Positions 17,518 to 30,271 of a stretch of DNA of 44,746 bases are shown piece by piece. The stretch's first letter is position 1, and every line of letters begins with the position of its first letter. Below the pieces are notes generated by a model that was not told the DNA's origin, did no database searches, and saw only the letters and a list, made by a program, of their open reading frames with translations. Origin of the DNA: an uncultured Sphingomonas sp. (GTDB lineage Bacteria > Pseudomonadota > Alphaproteobacteria > Sphingomonadales > Sphingomonadaceae); the NCBI GenBank assembly GCA_913775315.1, contig CAJYIX010000015.1:1-44746 (forward strand), written 5' to 3'. The position numbers and the translations under genes were made by a program.

Positions 17518-17543
17518 GGCACCCCGGTTATTGCCGGGGTGCC
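17518..17543. terminator. Bidirectional intrinsic terminator
   Basis: A perfect 10-base stem (GGCACCCCGG with CCGGGGTGCC) and a TTATTG loop lie exactly between the convergent M28 peptidase and TonB receptor genes, ten bases from each stop. On the plus strand it is followed by GAAAAC, so no long U tract is present, but stem quality and position support termination in both directions. Confidence 0.8.
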
Positions 17544-17553
17544 GAAAACGACT

Positions 17554-19851
17554 TCAGAACCCCGTCTTCAGCGTCACGAAGAACTGCTGCGGCGCGCCGG
17601 CGAGTAGCGTCTGGTTGTCGCCGCGATTGCCGAAGCCGTTGGAGCCGATGGTCGCGACGTACCGCTCGTTGAACAGGTTGGTAGCGTTGCCCTGCACCTC
17701 GAACCCGCGATCGCCGTTTAGCCGGACGCGCACGCCGATCGAGGCATCGACCAGCACGCGGCCGTCGACATACTGGTCGTTCTCGTACGTGAAGTAGCGG
17801 CGCGACATGTAGTTGGCGCCTACCCGGCCGAAGAACAGCTCGCCGTCATAGGTGACCTCGCCCTTCACCAGATGCTTCGGCGTATCGACGACCTGCTTGT
17901 CGGCGGTGCGCGCGATCAGCGCGCCCGCACGGTTGAATACGTCGTCCTGATAGGTCGAGTCGGTGTAGCTGTACGACGCGAACGCACCGAACCCCATCGG
18001 CAGCTTCACTTCCGCCGCCGCCTCGAACCCGAGTGATCGGACCGAGCCGACATTCTGGAGGATCGCCGGATTGCCCTGGATCCCCGCGCCCACCGACTGC
18101 GCGATCAGGCGGTTGCGGAAATCGACGAGATAGCCGGCAAGGCTGAGGTTGAACCCGCGCCCGCGCAGCCGACCGCCGACCTCGTATGTGTCCGATTCCT
18201 CCGGCTTCAGGCCGCCCAGATTGTCGAACCCGACCTGCGTCGTCGCGAACGGCCCGGTCGTGGCTGACGCGGTGAAGGCGCGCTTCACCTGCGTGAACCC
18301 GCCGAACAGCTCGGCATTGTCGTCGAGCGCTAGGGCGACGCCCGCGTGCGGCTGGAACCAGTCGCGCACCTTGATCCGCCCGGCGGCAAAGCCGCCGCGG
18401 ACGTTCGGATCGGCCTCGTTCGTGACCTCGAACCCTTTCCAGCCGAGATTGACCGTGAGCGCGCCGAGCGTGACCTTGTCGCGGACGTAATATTGCACCG
18501 TCTCGGTCGTGTAGTCGAAGTCCCATTGCGTCGCGAACGGTAGCGCCTGGAAATCGAGGCTGTCGCGCGTCGGATAGAGCCGGCTCGACAGCGCGTAGAA
18601 GCGCCGCGCCTGGCGGAAGTCGTTGCGCTCGTACCAGCCGCCGACCGTCAACTCGTTGAAGGCGAGATCGCCCGTCACCGATCCGAACACGCCCTTTCGC
18701 TTGATGTCGTATTCGGTGGTACGGATCGAGATCGGCATACCGGTGGGCGCGGAGAACACATAGGGGGTGTACCAGACGCCCTGACCGCGATTGTTATGGT
18801 AATAGCCCGTCAGCGTGTAGCGGAGCGGCGCGTCGCCGGTGCTGCGGATCCCGACCGATGCGAGATAATCGACGCGAAGCCCCGCGGCATCGTAATAGGC
18901 GTCGTCGATCGTCGCGAACGGCGCGGGATAGGTCGTCCCCGCCGCCGGATTGAACCGCGGCTGGCCGGTGTCGCCGCGATTGGCGGCGATGTCGGCAAGG
19001 CGGATGGCAAGGGGATAGTCGCCCGAGATATTGTCCCAGTCATAGCCCAGCCGCCCGATCATCTCGAGCGACAGGTCCTGATAGTCGTTTTCGCGCCGGT
19101 CGGAGAAGTTGAAGGTGCCGAACAGTTCGGCATTGGGCGCGATGGGCGCGACCGCCTTGAAATTGGCCTGGTGCTGGCGCTGCGCCCCCACGCCCTTCCA
19201 CTTGTCCATGTCGAGATAGCCGTAGGAGAAGTATGCGCGCGGACCGTTGTCGCCGAGCGATCCGGTGTCGAACCGGAAGAAGCCGCGGACGGTGTTCTCG
19301 CTGCCATAGGTGCCGTTGGCGGTGACGAGCGGCGTGTCGCTGGGATCGCGCGAGAAGAACTCGATCGTCCCGCCGAGGTTGTTCGTCGCCTGCGTCCCGA
19401 TCGCGCCCGCGCCCTGCGACACCTGCGTCAAGCCGATATTCTCGGACGAGATCGCGCGGCTGATATGGAGCCCGTTGGTGTTGCCATAGCTGCCGTCGCC
19501 CAGCGGAATGCCGTCGAGCGTAAAGCCGATCTGGTTCTGGTTGAACCCGCGGATCGACACGCGCTGCGACCATTCGTACGCGCCGAACGGGTCGGCCGCC
19601 TGGAAATTGACGCTCGGCAGCTTCTCGATCGCCTTGAGCGGGCTGGTGCCCGGCGTCAGCAGCGCGAAGTCGCGTTCCGAGAGCTGCTGGACCTGCCGCG
19701 TCTCGCCCTTGCCGATGATGATGATGTCGTCTTGCGGTTCCGTTGTCGGATCCTCGGCCGTGGACGGCGCGGCGGGGACGCGATCGTCGGCATGGGCGAC
19801 GACGGGCAGTGCGAATATGGTGCCGGCAAGCAAGGCAGCGCAACGCTTCAT
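17554..19851 (-). CDS. TonB-dependent outer-membrane receptor
   Basis: A 765-residue outer-membrane active transporter. It has a signal peptide (CAALLAGTIFALPVVAHA), a short region with EPQDDIIIIGKGETRQ, and a plug domain with SIRGFNQNQIGFTLDGIPLG and TNNLGGTIEFFSRDP. The 22-strand barrel that follows is rich in alternating aromatic residues, with the typical TYEVGGRLRGRGFNLSLAGY repeat-like strands and a C-terminal …FFVTLKTGF ending in Phe. The substrate is unknown; there is no siderophore or sugar gene nearby. The ATG at 19851 starts a convincing signal peptide. The 186-base gap upstream is shared with the divergent clpB. Confidence 0.92.
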   Translation of the reverse strand: MKRCAALLAGTIFALPVVAHADDRVPAAPSTAEDPTTEPQDDIIIIGKGETRQVQQLSERDFALLTPGTSPLKAIEKLPSVNFQAADPFGAYEWSQRVSIRGFNQNQIGFTLDGIPLGDGSYGNTNGLHISRAISSENIGLTQVSQGAGAIGTQATNNLGGTIEFFSRDPSDTPLVTANGTYGSENTVRGFFRFDTGSLGDNGPRAYFSYGYLDMDKWKGVGAQRQHQANFKAVAPIAPNAELFGTFNFSDRRENDYQDLSLEMIGRLGYDWDNISGDYPLAIRLADIAANRGDTGQPRFNPAAGTTYPAPFATIDDAYYDAAGLRVDYLASVGIRSTGDAPLRYTLTGYYHNNRGQGVWYTPYVFSAPTGMPISIRTTEYDIKRKGVFGSVTGDLAFNELTVGGWYERNDFRQARRFYALSSRLYPTRDSLDFQALPFATQWDFDYTTETVQYYVRDKVTLGALTVNLGWKGFEVTNEADPNVRGGFAAGRIKVRDWFQPHAGVALALDDNAELFGGFTQVKRAFTASATTGPFATTQVGFDNLGGLKPEESDTYEVGGRLRGRGFNLSLAGYLVDFRNRLIAQSVGAGIQGNPAILQNVGSVRSLGFEAAAEVKLPMGFGAFASYSYTDSTYQDDVFNRAGALIARTADKQVVDTPKHLVKGEVTYDGELFFGRVGANYMSRRYFTYENDQYVDGRVLVDASIGVRVRLNGDRGFEVQGNATNLFNERYVATIGSNGFGNRGDNQTLLAGAPQQFFVTLKTGF

Positions 19852-19982
19852 GATGGTTTCCCCCGCACCCGCCGCTACGATGGCGGTCGGGTTCGACGGG
19901 CGGCGCTAGCGCCTGTGCATGTCATGGTGGTGCCGAAGCGATGACGCGCGCATGACCGAACGAAGATCGAAGTGTGACATGG

Positions 19983-20010
19983 CTTGTGTTGCCCAAACGC
20001 AACACTATCT
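19983..20010 (+). promoter_or_regulatory. Candidate heat-shock (RpoH-type) promoter of clpB with an internal dyad
   Basis: CTTG at 19983-19986, then 17 bases, then ACTATCT, resembles the alphaproteobacterial sigma-32 pattern (CTTG, 17-18 bases, CYTATNT). The spacer contains a perfect inverted repeat, GTGTTG (19986-19991) and CAACAC (20000-20005), that could bind a regulator. It lies 28 bases before the clpB start codon. It is not a CIRCE element. Confidence 0.5.
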
Positions 20011-20037
20011 CGATGCCATCATCCGACAGGGGACCAT

Positions 20038-22615
<2,578 letters not shown>

Positions 22616-22617
<2 letters not shown>

Positions 22618-22653
22618 AAAAAGGGAGGCGGGCGTTCAGGGCGCCCGCCTCCC
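22616..22653 (-). terminator. Intrinsic terminator of the large TonB receptor gene
   Basis: A perfect 12-base stem (arms 22623-22634 and 22642-22653) with a 7-base loop is followed, reading the minus strand, by seven T residues (complement of the A run 22616-22622). It terminates the receptor transcript and may also stop clpB read-through, although on the plus strand there is no U tract. The A run overlaps the clpB stop codon. Confidence 0.9.
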
Positions 22654-22674
22654 ACGTCAAGGGTTACGCAACGA

Positions 22675-25600
22675 TCAGAACTTGGCGTTGAAGCCCGCCC
22701 GGAACGACCGACCATAGATGCCGATACCACCCTGGACCGGGTTGTACTGGTACGCACCATAGGTCTCGGTATCGATCGGCGGCAGACGGTCGAACAGGTT
22801 CTGCACGTTGATCGAGAAGGTGAAGTTCTCCGCCACCTTGAACTGGGTGTTCAGGTCGAAGGTGATGTAGCTCTTCACGTTGCACGGATCACCGGGCTGG
22901 TAACCGGTCGTCAGACCGCAGTCCTTGTAGCCGGTGCCCTGGTCCTGCGCCGACAGGTTGTACCCGTCGAAATAGTAGGCGGTACCGGTCAGAAGGATCG
23001 AACCGAAGTCCAGCGTCGTCTGCCAGCTGCCATGCCATTCCGGCGTGCCCGACCCGGCGGTCAGGTTGAAGTTGCCGAGCGTGCCCTGATAGACTTCGGT
23101 GCCGCCGCCGGGGAAGTCGGTGGCGAGCGTCAGCAGGAGGCTGGCTTCCGCCGACGAGCTCACGGCAACGCCGCCAACCTCGAAATTGGCGCGCGCGCCA
23201 AAGTCGATGCCCTCGGCCCGGATCGTGTTCGCATTGATGAGCTGCGACTGGACGAAGGCGACGCGCGGACGGGCGTTCGGGAAGTTGATGTCCGGTGCGT
23301 CGGCGATGACGGTGTAACCCACGGGGATCGGCTGGTTGGTATAGTAGGCCTGCAGCGCCGGAGCGTTCGACGGCTGGGTGATCGCGCCCGTCTTGCGGAT
23401 GTTGAAATAGTCCGCCGAGAACGAGAGCTGACGGATCGGCTCGAACGTCACCGAGGCGGTGAAGCTACGCGACTTCTCCGGCTCGAGATCGGGGCTGGCC
23501 AACGTCGTCTGACCGTAGGAGCCCGCGCGGATATAGGCGGGGCACTGCGAGAAGGTCGCCGTGGTGCAGCCATATTGCGCGAGATAGGTGTCGTTGAACA
23601 GCGCCGCCGAGTTGGTGACGAAGCCCGTGGTCGGCAGTGCGTTGGCCTCGCCGAAGGACGGGATCCGGAACCCGCGCGAGAAGGTGCCGCGGATCGTCAG
23701 CTGCCGGACGGGACGCAGGATCGCGCCGAACTTCGGCGAGAAATTGTCCTGTCCCGACGAGTAGCTGTCGTAGCGGCCCGAGGCGCGCAGCTCGAGCTGA
23801 TCGAAGATCGGGGCCGAAGCCTCGAAATAAGCCGACTTGACCGTACGATTGCCGACGGTGCCGAACGCGTTCTGAGCAAAATAGCGCTGCGTCGGGCCGT
23901 TGGTGTCGTCGTTGGCCGAGGGCGCGTCGACCGCCTCGTAATAGACCGAGCCGCCGACGCCGAGCTGCGCCATGCCGCCGGGCAGCTGGAACAGCTTGAA
24001 CCCGAGCGTGCCCTGGATCTGGTACAGATCCGACGACGCATCGGAGATGTTGTCCGGACGGACATAGGCGTCGACGTCGGGCGTGTTCAGTTCCGGATTG
24101 ACGAAGTTGAACGAACCATCGGCAATCGCATTCAGCGTGTTCTGAATGCGGTAGAAGCCGCGGAAGGTACGACGCAGGTCGCTGTGCATCGCGGTGCCGG
24201 CCACGTCGAAGTTGATCCGGTCGGTGATGTCGCCGCTGACGCCGAAGGCCGCGCGATAGGTACGGTTGCGCGTCTCGTTATAAGTCGGCGTGTTGTAGTC
24301 GCGACCGATCAGCAGCGCCGCCTGGCCCGCTGCCGCGAACGGATTGTTCGGGTTGAGGCGCGCACCCGGGGTGTTCACGTTACAGCCGCCCGGCACCTGA
24401 TAGGTGCCGCCGATGAGCACCGCGTTCTGGCCGTTGAGCGGGCAGACATAAACCGGCAGCGCCAGGTTCGACGAACCCGGGGCGACCGCGCCCGCCGCCG
24501 TGGCGGTCGAGAATTGCGGGAACAGGATGCCCGTGTTCGCGGTCGCGCGGAGACCCGTGGGCAGGCCCGAATAGCCCGAACGCGTCTGTAGGAAGTTGGC
24601 CTCGAAATAGCCCTCGATCGAATCGCCGATATCGGCGGTCACTCGGGCCGAGCCGCCGAAACGCTCGATCTGCGGGCTGATGACGCTGTAGCGCTGGACA
24701 GTATCGATCTGGCAGACCTGGTTCGGCGCGGTCGCGTTGGTGGCGACGGCACGATCGGCGGCGGTCAGCGTGTAGAGCTGCCCGCCGACGCAGGCCGACA
24801 GGTTCTGGTACTGGGTGCCGGCGACGCCGGTGTTGGCGCCCGTTGCGCTCAGGTTTGCCGGGCGGACGAGGAAGTTCGCCGCGGTGTCGAGGCCGCCATA
24901 GACATAGCCGGTTCCCGCCGCATTGAGCGAGAAGCCGTTCTGACGGTTGTCGGGGCCGCAATCAGCCGGTGCGGTTGAACCCTGAAGGCAGATACCGCGT
25001 TCGTCCGAGCTGTTGAACGGATAGGGGCGCTGACGATTGTAGAGCGCTTCCGAGCGGATATAGAAGCCACTGATGTAGCCGCCAATCCCCTTGGAGGCCA
25101 GATCGCCGAAGCCCAGCGTGCCGGTCAGGCGATAGTTCGACCCGTCGCCGCGTTCGCTGATGCCGGCCTGCGCCGACAGGTTGAGGCCCTTGGCCTCCTT
25201 CTTCGTGATGATGTTGACCACGCCCGCGATCGCATCGGCACCGTAGGAAGCCGAGGCGCCGTCGCGCAGCACTTCGATGCGGTCGATGATGTCGTCGGGG
25301 ATGGTGTTGAGGTCGACGAAATTGCGGCTGCCGTCATCCGCGAGCGGATAGTACGCGGCGCGCAGGCCGTCGAACAGCACCAGCGACGAGTTGGTCGACA
25401 GGCCGCGCAGCGAGATCGCCGACGCGCCCGCCGCGAAGGCGCCGTTGGCGGTGAAGGAGTTGGTGAGCGCCGGGCCGTTGTTCGATGCGAGCGTCTGAAG
25501 CGCTTCCTGAACCGTCAGGACGCCGCGACGCTCGAGCGTGTCGGCGGTCAGCGTCGTGACCGGCGAGGGCGTGCGCGTGTCGGAGCGAAGGATCGAGCCA

Positions 25601-25797
25601 GTGACGACGATCTCCTGCCCGCCGCCGGTGTCCTCGGTGGTCTCGGGCAGCTGCTGCTGCGTCGTGGTGGTCGTGGTGGTCGAGGTGTCCTGCGCATAGG
25701 CGGGCACGGCGATGACGCCAGCGCCCAGGAGCGCGAGCGCCGGCAGGGCGGCACCGCCGCGGAGCGACCGACGATTGTCGAAGTTTCTGGTTTTCAC
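22675..25797 (-). CDS. Large TonB-dependent outer-membrane receptor
   Basis: A 1040-residue receptor of the large type common in sphingomonads and xanthomonads. It has a long signal region ([20 protein letters not shown] then AYAQ), a Thr/Gln-rich linker ([20 protein letters not shown]) and an [19 protein letters not shown] box. The plug carries [20 protein letters not shown] and [20 protein letters not shown]. The barrel is large, with long extracellular loops bearing cysteine pairs ([30 protein letters not shown]), and ends in AGFNAKF. The start is GTG at 25797 with GAGGGA upstream; the frame stays open to 25902, but that extension lacks signal-peptide character. The substrate is unknown. 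It ends at a strong terminator convergent with clpB. Confidence 0.92.
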   Translation of the reverse strand: MKTRNFDNRRSLRGGAALPALALLGAGVIAVPAYAQDTSTTTTTTTQQQLPETTEDTGGGQEIVVTGSILRSDTRTPSPVTTLTADTLERRGVLTVQEALQTLASNNGPALTNSFTANGAFAAGASAISLRGLSTNSSLVLFDGLRAAYYPLADDGSRNFVDLNTIPDDIIDRIEVLRDGASASYGADAIAGVVNIITKKEAKGLNLSAQAGISERGDGSNYRLTGTLGFGDLASKGIGGYISGFYIRSEALYNRQRPYPFNSSDERGICLQGSTAPADCGPDNRQNGFSLNAAGTGYVYGGLDTAANFLVRPANLSATGANTGVAGTQYQNLSACVGGQLYTLTAADRAVATNATAPNQVCQIDTVQRYSVISPQIERFGGSARVTADIGDSIEGYFEANFLQTRSGYSGLPTGLRATANTGILFPQFSTATAAGAVAPGSSNLALPVYVCPLNGQNAVLIGGTYQVPGGCNVNTPGARLNPNNPFAAAGQAALLIGRDYNTPTYNETRNRTYRAAFGVSGDITDRINFDVAGTAMHSDLRRTFRGFYRIQNTLNAIADGSFNFVNPELNTPDVDAYVRPDNISDASSDLYQIQGTLGFKLFQLPGGMAQLGVGGSVYYEAVDAPSANDDTNGPTQRYFAQNAFGTVGNRTVKSAYFEASAPIFDQLELRASGRYDSYSSGQDNFSPKFGAILRPVRQLTIRGTFSRGFRIPSFGEANALPTTGFVTNSAALFNDTYLAQYGCTTATFSQCPAYIRAGSYGQTTLASPDLEPEKSRSFTASVTFEPIRQLSFSADYFNIRKTGAITQPSNAPALQAYYTNQPIPVGYTVIADAPDINFPNARPRVAFVQSQLINANTIRAEGIDFGARANFEVGGVAVSSSAEASLLLTLATDFPGGGTEVYQGTLGNFNLTAGSGTPEWHGSWQTTLDFGSILLTGTAYYFDGYNLSAQDQGTGYKDCGLTTGYQPGDPCNVKSYITFDLNTQFKVAENFTFSINVQNLFDRLPPIDTETYGAYQYNPVQGGIGIYGRSFRAGFNAKF

Positions 25798-25897
25798 GAT
25801 TGTTCCCTCACCTGTGTCCCATCGATGCCGTGGCATCACCCCATTGGGACGTGTCGCGCACGTGCGATCGTGCGCACGACACGCTTGACCACAATTG

Positions 25898-25911
25898 GTC
25901 ACGTTTGTGAC
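25898..25911 (-). promoter_or_regulatory. Palindrome upstream of the large TonB receptor
   Basis: GTCAC-GTTT-GTGAC is a perfect inverted repeat about 100 bases upstream of the receptor start. It adjoins a second dyad, GACCA-CAAT-TGGTC (25887-25900). It could be an operator or part of the promoter; the regulator is unknown. No Fur-box-like sequence was seen. Confidence 0.35.
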
Positions 25912-26039
25912 ATGAACTGTAAAGGTCGTTGCGCCGGAAACTGACTTTTTATCAGAAACATGTGTCGTCCGGGCAACAGAACAGCAACAGGACGGGCATT
26001 TTGCAGCAACGTTACCGAAAACAACGCCGACCGTTTAAC

Positions 26040-27305
26040 TTAAGGCAGGATCAGCCCCGCCAGCGCCGCCGACATGAGGTTGGCGAGGCTGCCCGCCAGC
26101 AGCGCCCGCACGCCCAGCCGCGCGATCATCGGCCGCTGATTGGGCGCCAGGCTGCCCGTCGCGGCCATCTGGATCGCGATCGAGCTGAAATTCGCAAATC
26201 CGCACAGCGCAAACGTGATGATCGCATGCGTCCGCCCGCTCAGCGCGTCGTTCATCTTGCCTAGTTCGATGAAGGCGACGAACTCGTTGAGGACGAGCTT
26301 GGTCCCGAACAGGCCGCCCGCGCGCCCCGCCTCGTCCCAAGGGATGTTGAGGAGGAACATCACCGGCTGAAAGACGCTGCCGATCAGCATCTGGAAGCTG
26401 AGTTCCGGGTGCCCGAACCAGCCGCCGACGACCCCGAGCAGGCCGTTGGCCATCGCCACCAGCGCGACGAAGGCGAGCACCATCGCGCCCACCGCGACGG
26501 CGATCTTGACGCCGGTCTGCGCGCCCATCGCCGCGGCCATGATGATGTTGGCGGCGCGCTCGTCCTCCGGATCGGGTTCGGCGACGGCGAGGACGGCGGC
26601 TTCCTCTACGCCCTCGGCCTGGAGCACGGGCTCGGGCGCGACGTCGGGCATGATGATCTTGGCCATCAGGATGCCGCCGGGCGCGGCCATGAAGCTGGCG
26701 GCGAGCAGATAGGGCAGCGACTGGGGTCCCAGGAACGAGGCATAGGCTGCGAGGATCGTGCCCGCGACGCCCGCCATGCCGACCGACATCACCGCGAAGA
26801 GCTGGCTGGGCGTCAGGCTCGCGAGATAGGGGCGGATGACGAGCGGCGATTCGGACTGGCCGACGAAGATGTTGGCCGCCGAGCATAGCGACTCGACCTT
26901 GCTGATGCCGACCACCTTCTCGATCGCGCCGCCGACCCAGCGGATCACGAACTGCATGATCCTGAGGTGATAGAGCACCGAGACGAGGCTGGCGAAGAAG
27001 ATGATGACGGGTAGGGCGGAGATGGCGAAGCTCTGCCCGCCCATGGTCGGGCTGGCGAGTGGGCCGAAGATGAAGTCGGTGCCCGCCTTGGCATAGCCGA
27101 GCAGCGCGGTGACGCCGGTCGCCATCGTCCGGATCGCCGCCTGCCCTGCGGGCACGTAGAGCACGAGGAACGCGATGCCCGCCTGCAGCGCGAACGCCGC
27201 GCCGACGACGCGCAGCCGGATCGCCCGGCGATTGGTCGACAACGCGACCGCAAGGCCAAGGATGACGGCGATACCGGCTAGGCCGATCAAGAAACGGGTA
27301 AGCAA
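26040..27305 (-). CDS. Concentrative nucleoside transporter (CNT/NupC family)
   Basis: An inner-membrane nucleoside symporter of about 421 residues. CNT-family landmarks are visible: [58 protein letters not shown], the core [15 protein letters not shown] and [20 protein letters not shown], and the last gate region with [20 protein letters not shown] and [21 protein letters not shown] charged loop at about 255-285 ([20 protein letters not shown]…) splits the membrane core. The start is TTG at 27305, preceded by GGAAAG at good spacing and directly followed by the first helix ([20 protein letters not shown]). The frame is open further upstream, but that region is Arg/Pro-rich and antisense to the next gene. 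Confidence 0.92.
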   Translation of the reverse strand: MLTRFLIGLAGIAVILGLAVALSTNRRAIRLRVVGAAFALQAGIAFLVLYVPAGQAAIRTMATGVTALLGYAKAGTDFIFGPLASPTMGGQSFAISALPVIIFFASLVSVLYHLRIMQFVIRWVGGAIEKVVGISKVESLCSAANIFVGQSESPLVIRPYLASLTPSQLFAVMSVGMAGVAGTILAAYASFLGPQSLPYLLAASFMAAPGGILMAKIIMPDVAPEPVLQAEGVEEAAVLAVAEPDPEDERAANIIMAAAMGAQTGVKIAVAVGAMVLAFVALVAMANGLLGVVGGWFGHPELSFQMLIGSVFQPVMFLLNIPWDEAGRAGGLFGTKLVLNEFVAFIELGKMNDALSGRTHAIITFALCGFANFSSIAIQMAATGSLAPNQRPMIARLGVRALLAGSLANLMSAALAGLILP

Positions 27306-27448
27306 GATGATGGGCTTTCCATGGCAGGCCGATCGCGGCCCGGACGCATGGCCGTGCGAGGTGGCACAGCGCGGGCTTCGTTTCCAGTGGGTATGTGCGG
27401 GCGGGGCTGGCCCTTTCCCCGGCGGGCACCTTCCGCTAACCGCCGCCG

Positions 27449-28099
27449 ATGGACTCCGCCACGCCCGCGCCGATCTCCCGCTCGCTCTTCGCGCTCGCCA
27501 TCTTCTATGGCGGCATGGTCTGCATCGCCGGCGTGCTCGGCAACAAGCAGGTGGCGCTCGGGCCACTCGCGGTGGAGGCGGGGATCTTCGCCTTCCTGCT
27601 GCTGGTCGTCGTGTCGTCGTCGGTCGCCGAGCTGCACGGGCGCGCGGTCGCCAATCGGCTGGTATTGATCGGCTTCGTGCCGCTGCTCGTGTCGATGGCG
27701 CTGTCGTGGATCGTCGTCCAGCTCCCCTCGGCACCCAGCATGGAGCCTGCACGGATCGAGGCGTTCACGCTGATGATGAGCAGCACGTGGCGCATCTGGG
27801 CGGGCGGCATCGCCGCCTATGGCCTGTCGCAGATCCTGAACGTCACGATCTTCGACGCGCTGAAGCGGCAGGGGGGCAAACTCCTGTGGCTGCGCGCAGG
27901 GATTTCGAGCGTGCTGAGCCAGGTGCTCGACACCTTCATCTTCGTCACCGTCGCCTTTTACGGCGTGTTCCCGATCGGCCAGCTGATCGTCGGACAGATG
28001 ATCGCCAAGGTGACGCTTTCGATCGTGCTCGTCCCCGCGCTGATCTACGTCTTCGTCGGGCTGGGCCGAAAGCTCGACAGCAAGGAGGCGCTGGCATGA
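27449..28099 (+). CDS. Queuosine precursor transporter (YhhQ/VUT family)
   Basis: An inner-membrane permease of 216 residues with about six helices. In E. coli, YhhQ imports the queuosine precursor preQ0/preQ1 for tRNA modification. Supporting features are [20 protein letters not shown] in the first helix region, [40 protein letters not shown] and the hallmark [14 protein letters not shown] with [19 protein letters not shown] near the end. The stop codon overlaps the argB start (ATGA), so the two are probably translationally coupled although functionally unrelated. Substrate assignment follows the family. Confidence 0.88.
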   Translation: MDSATPAPISRSLFALAIFYGGMVCIAGVLGNKQVALGPLAVEAGIFAFLLLVVVSSSVAELHGRAVANRLVLIGFVPLLVSMALSWIVVQLPSAPSMEPARIEAFTLMMSSTWRIWAGGIAAYGLSQILNVTIFDALKRQGGKLLWLRAGISSVLSQVLDTFIFVTVAFYGVFPIGQLIVGQMIAKVTLSIVLVPALIYVFVGLGRKLDSKEALA

Positions 28100-28995
28100 C
28101 CGACTATCGCCCGCCCGCCGCACTGCTCGCCAAGGCGGAGACGCTGACCGAGGCGCTGCCCTACCTGCAGCGCTATGCCGGCAAGACGTTCGTCATCAAG
28201 TACGGCGGCCATGCGATGGGCGACGCCGAACTCGCGCGCGACTTTGCCGAGGACGTGGTCTTGCTGAAGGCGGTGGGCATCAATCCCGTCGTCGTCCATG
28301 GCGGCGGGCCGCAGATCGGCGCGATGCTGAAGCGGCTGGGGGTCGAATCGCAGTTCGTCGGCGGCCTGCGCGTCACCGACGCCGCCACCGCCGAGGTCGC
28401 GGAAATGGTGCTGGCGGGCAAGATCAACAAGGAAATCGTCGCCTGGATCGACGCCGCCGGCGGCCGCGCGATCGGCATCTCGGGCAAGGACGCGCGCCTT
28501 GTCGTCGCCGAAAAGGTCCGGCGGACCGAGCCCGACCGCAATTCGGGGATCGAACGGCACGTCGACCTGGGCTTCGTCGGCGATCCGGTGGCGGTCGATC
28601 CCTCGATCCTGACGATGCTGGCGAGCCAGAACGTCATTCCCGTCGTGGCGCCGGTGGCGCTGGGGGTGGACGGCCACACCTACAACATCAACGCCGACAC
28701 GATGGCCGGCGCGATCGCGGGTGCGCTGGGCGCGGCGCGGTTCTTCCTGCTGACCGACGTGGCCGGCGTGCTCGACAAGGCGGGCGAGCTTCAGAGCGAC
28801 CTCGACCCCGCTCGCATTGCCGAGCTGACGGCGGACGGCACGATCTCCGGCGGCATGATCCCCAAGGTCGAGACGTGCGTCGCCGCGGTCGAGGCGGGGG
28901 TGGACGCCGCCGTCATCCTCGACGGGCGCGTGCCGCACGCGATGCTGCTGGAGATCTTCACTCGGCAGGGCGTGGGGACGCTGGTGCGGCGTTAG
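28096..28995 (+). CDS. argB: Acetylglutamate kinase
   Basis: Phosphorylates N-acetylglutamate, the second step of arginine synthesis; cytoplasmic. The 299-residue amino-acid kinase shows the substrate and nucleotide motifs [46 protein letters not shown], the [19 protein letters not shown] segment and [18 protein letters not shown]. An N-terminal helix ([20 protein letters not shown]) of the kind found in arginine-inhibited hexameric enzymes suggests feedback inhibition by arginine; this is inference from the family. The start has an AAGGAGG ribosome binding site inside the upstream gene and overlaps its stop by four bases. Confidence 0.97.
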   Translation: MTDYRPPAALLAKAETLTEALPYLQRYAGKTFVIKYGGHAMGDAELARDFAEDVVLLKAVGINPVVVHGGGPQIGAMLKRLGVESQFVGGLRVTDAATAEVAEMVLAGKINKEIVAWIDAAGGRAIGISGKDARLVVAEKVRRTEPDRNSGIERHVDLGFVGDPVAVDPSILTMLASQNVIPVVAPVALGVDGHTYNINADTMAGAIAGALGAARFFLLTDVAGVLDKAGELQSDLDPARIAELTADGTISGGMIPKVETCVAAVEAGVDAAVILDGRVPHAMLLEIFTRQGVGTLVRR

Positions 28996-29006
28996 TCGGC
29001 GGAGCC

Positions 29007-29486
29007 TCAGTTTAAGATTTGCACGTCCTGCCCAACCGCTTTCCACCGGGAGGCGGACAGGTCAATCCGACAGCTCGACCAGAGTACGACGCTCGCGCGC
29101 TCCATTGCGCGAAAGGCGGGCGGGAACAGCGACTGAGGCAGCTCGCTTCCTGCGCCGGTGAACTCGTGCACGATCCGGGTCTGCGACTTTACGGCGCCGA
29201 TGCGCAGCGTAACCCACGCCCGTCCGTCACCCGACTGGTGGTAAGCATATTGCGCCACCGCGGTCCCGTTTGGGAAGTCGTTTCCGTCGCTGACATAATC
29301 CCAGCGTTCGATCTTGCCGAAGGCTCTTCGCAATGCGCGATCGACGCATGCACGGTCGACAGGTGAGGAAACTTCCCTTACCGCGCGAACCCCGCGTTCA
29401 GGCTCGCATCCGGCCAGCAGTAATAGGCCGATGATCGGGGCTGCAGTCCGTGCATATACCGAGGATCTACGCCGCGCGCCGGTCAA
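29007..29486 (-). CDS. Putative lipoprotein of unknown family
   Basis: A protein of about 159 residues that I do not recognise. The N-terminus is basic, followed by a hydrophobic stretch ending in a lipobox (PIIGLLLLAGC|EPERG), so it is predicted to be acylated and envelope-anchored. Two further cysteines (RACVDRALRRAF and WSSCRIDLSA) could form a disulfide in the mature domain. The start is uncertain: a TTG at 29486 overlaps the phzF stop (TTGA), while ATG at 29519 would lengthen the signal region by 11 residues. It is the last gene of the pdxH-CDF-phzF cluster. Its base composition looks less GC-rich than its neighbours, suggesting a younger or faster-evolving gene. Confidence 0.65.
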   Translation of the reverse strand: MTGARRRSSVYARTAAPIIGLLLLAGCEPERGVRAVREVSSPVDRACVDRALRRAFGKIERWDYVSDGNDFPNGTAVAQYAYHQSGDGRAWVTLRIGAVKSQTRIVHEFTGAGSELPQSLFPPAFRAMERASVVLWSSCRIDLSASRWKAVGQDVQILN

Positions 29487-30271
29487 AGCCGGAACACGCC
29501 CTCGATCACCGTCACGCATTGCCCGCGCAGGATCACGCGGTCACCGGCCAGCTCGCAATCGACAAGGCCGCCGCGCGCGCTCGCCTGAAATGCGGTGAAG
29601 CGGGGGCGGCCTAGCCGCGCCGTCCAATACGGGGTGAGGACGCTGTGCGCGGAGCCCGTCACCAGGTCCTCGTCGATCCCCGCGGCGGGGGCGAAGACGC
29701 GGCTGACCACATCCGTGTCGCTGCCGGGGGCGGTGACGATGTTGAGCGTGTCGCCGATCGCGGCGAGCGCGCGATAGTCGGGGGCCAGCGCGCGCACCGT
29801 CGCCTCGTCCGCCAGCACGACGAGGTCGTAGCCATTGGGATGGTGCAGCACCTCGCCCTCGGTCACGCCCAGCGCGCCAAGCAGCCCCGGCACCTCGGCG
29901 GGGGCGGGCGGATAGGCGGGGAGCGCCATTGCATAGCCGTCCCCCTCGCGCGCCACCTCGAGGATGCCGGCGCGGCGGGTGCGGAATGTCACGCGTTCGC
30001 CGCCGTCACGGCTCAGCAGGTAATGCCCGCTCGCCAGCGTCGCATGACCGCACAGCGCGACCTCGACCGCGGGGGTGAACCAGCGGAGTTCGTAATCCGC
30101 CGCCCCGCTCGCATCGCGCAGAACGAACGCGGTTTCGGCGAGATTGTTTTCAGCCGCGATCGCCTGCAGCACCGCGTCGTCCAGCCAGAAGTCGAGCGGC
30201 ATCACCGCCGCCGGATTGCCCGCGAACGGGCGATCGGCGAACGCATCGATCTGGGCGAAGGGGAGTTTCAC
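29483..30271 (-). CDS. PhzF-family isomerase/epimerase-like protein
   Basis: A cytoplasmic DapF-fold protein of 262 residues related to PhzF, which isomerises a phenazine intermediate, but most relatives have unknown substrates. Signatures: QIDAFADRPFAGNPAAV, the catalytic-Glu motif NNLAETAFV with E46, RWFTPAVEVALCGHATLASG, and EDLVTGSAHSVLTPYW, which matches the usual EDPVTGSAHC region. No phenazine genes are present, so phenazine synthesis should not be inferred. The GTG start overlaps the stop of the upstream cation-efflux gene (GTGA), indicating coupling. Confidence 0.9.
   Translation of the reverse strand: MKLPFAQIDAFADRPFAGNPAAVMPLDFWLDDAVLQAIAAENNLAETAFVLRDASGAADYELRWFTPAVEVALCGHATLASGHYLLSRDGGERVTFRTRRAGILEVAREGDGYAMALPAYPPAPAEVPGLLGALGVTEGEVLHHPNGYDLVVLADEATVRALAPDYRALAAIGDTLNIVTAPGSDTDVVSRVFAPAAGIDEDLVTGSAHSVLTPYWTARLGRPRFTAFQASARGGLVDCELAGDRVILRGQCVTVIEGVFRL

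Noticed and set aside
25798-25902. Extended N-terminus of the large TonB receptor.
   Set aside because: It lacks signal-peptide character and contains the candidate promoter dyads; GTG at 25797 has a good ribosome binding site.
27306-27752. Upstream extension of the nucleoside transporter frame.
   Set aside because: It is Arg/Pro-rich and antisense to the queuosine-precursor transporter; the TTG at 27305 with GGAAAG precedes the first true helix.
29483-30271. A phenazine biosynthesis locus, suggested by the PhzF-like gene.
   Set aside because: No other phz gene is present, and the PhzF family is widespread in organisms that make no phenazines.
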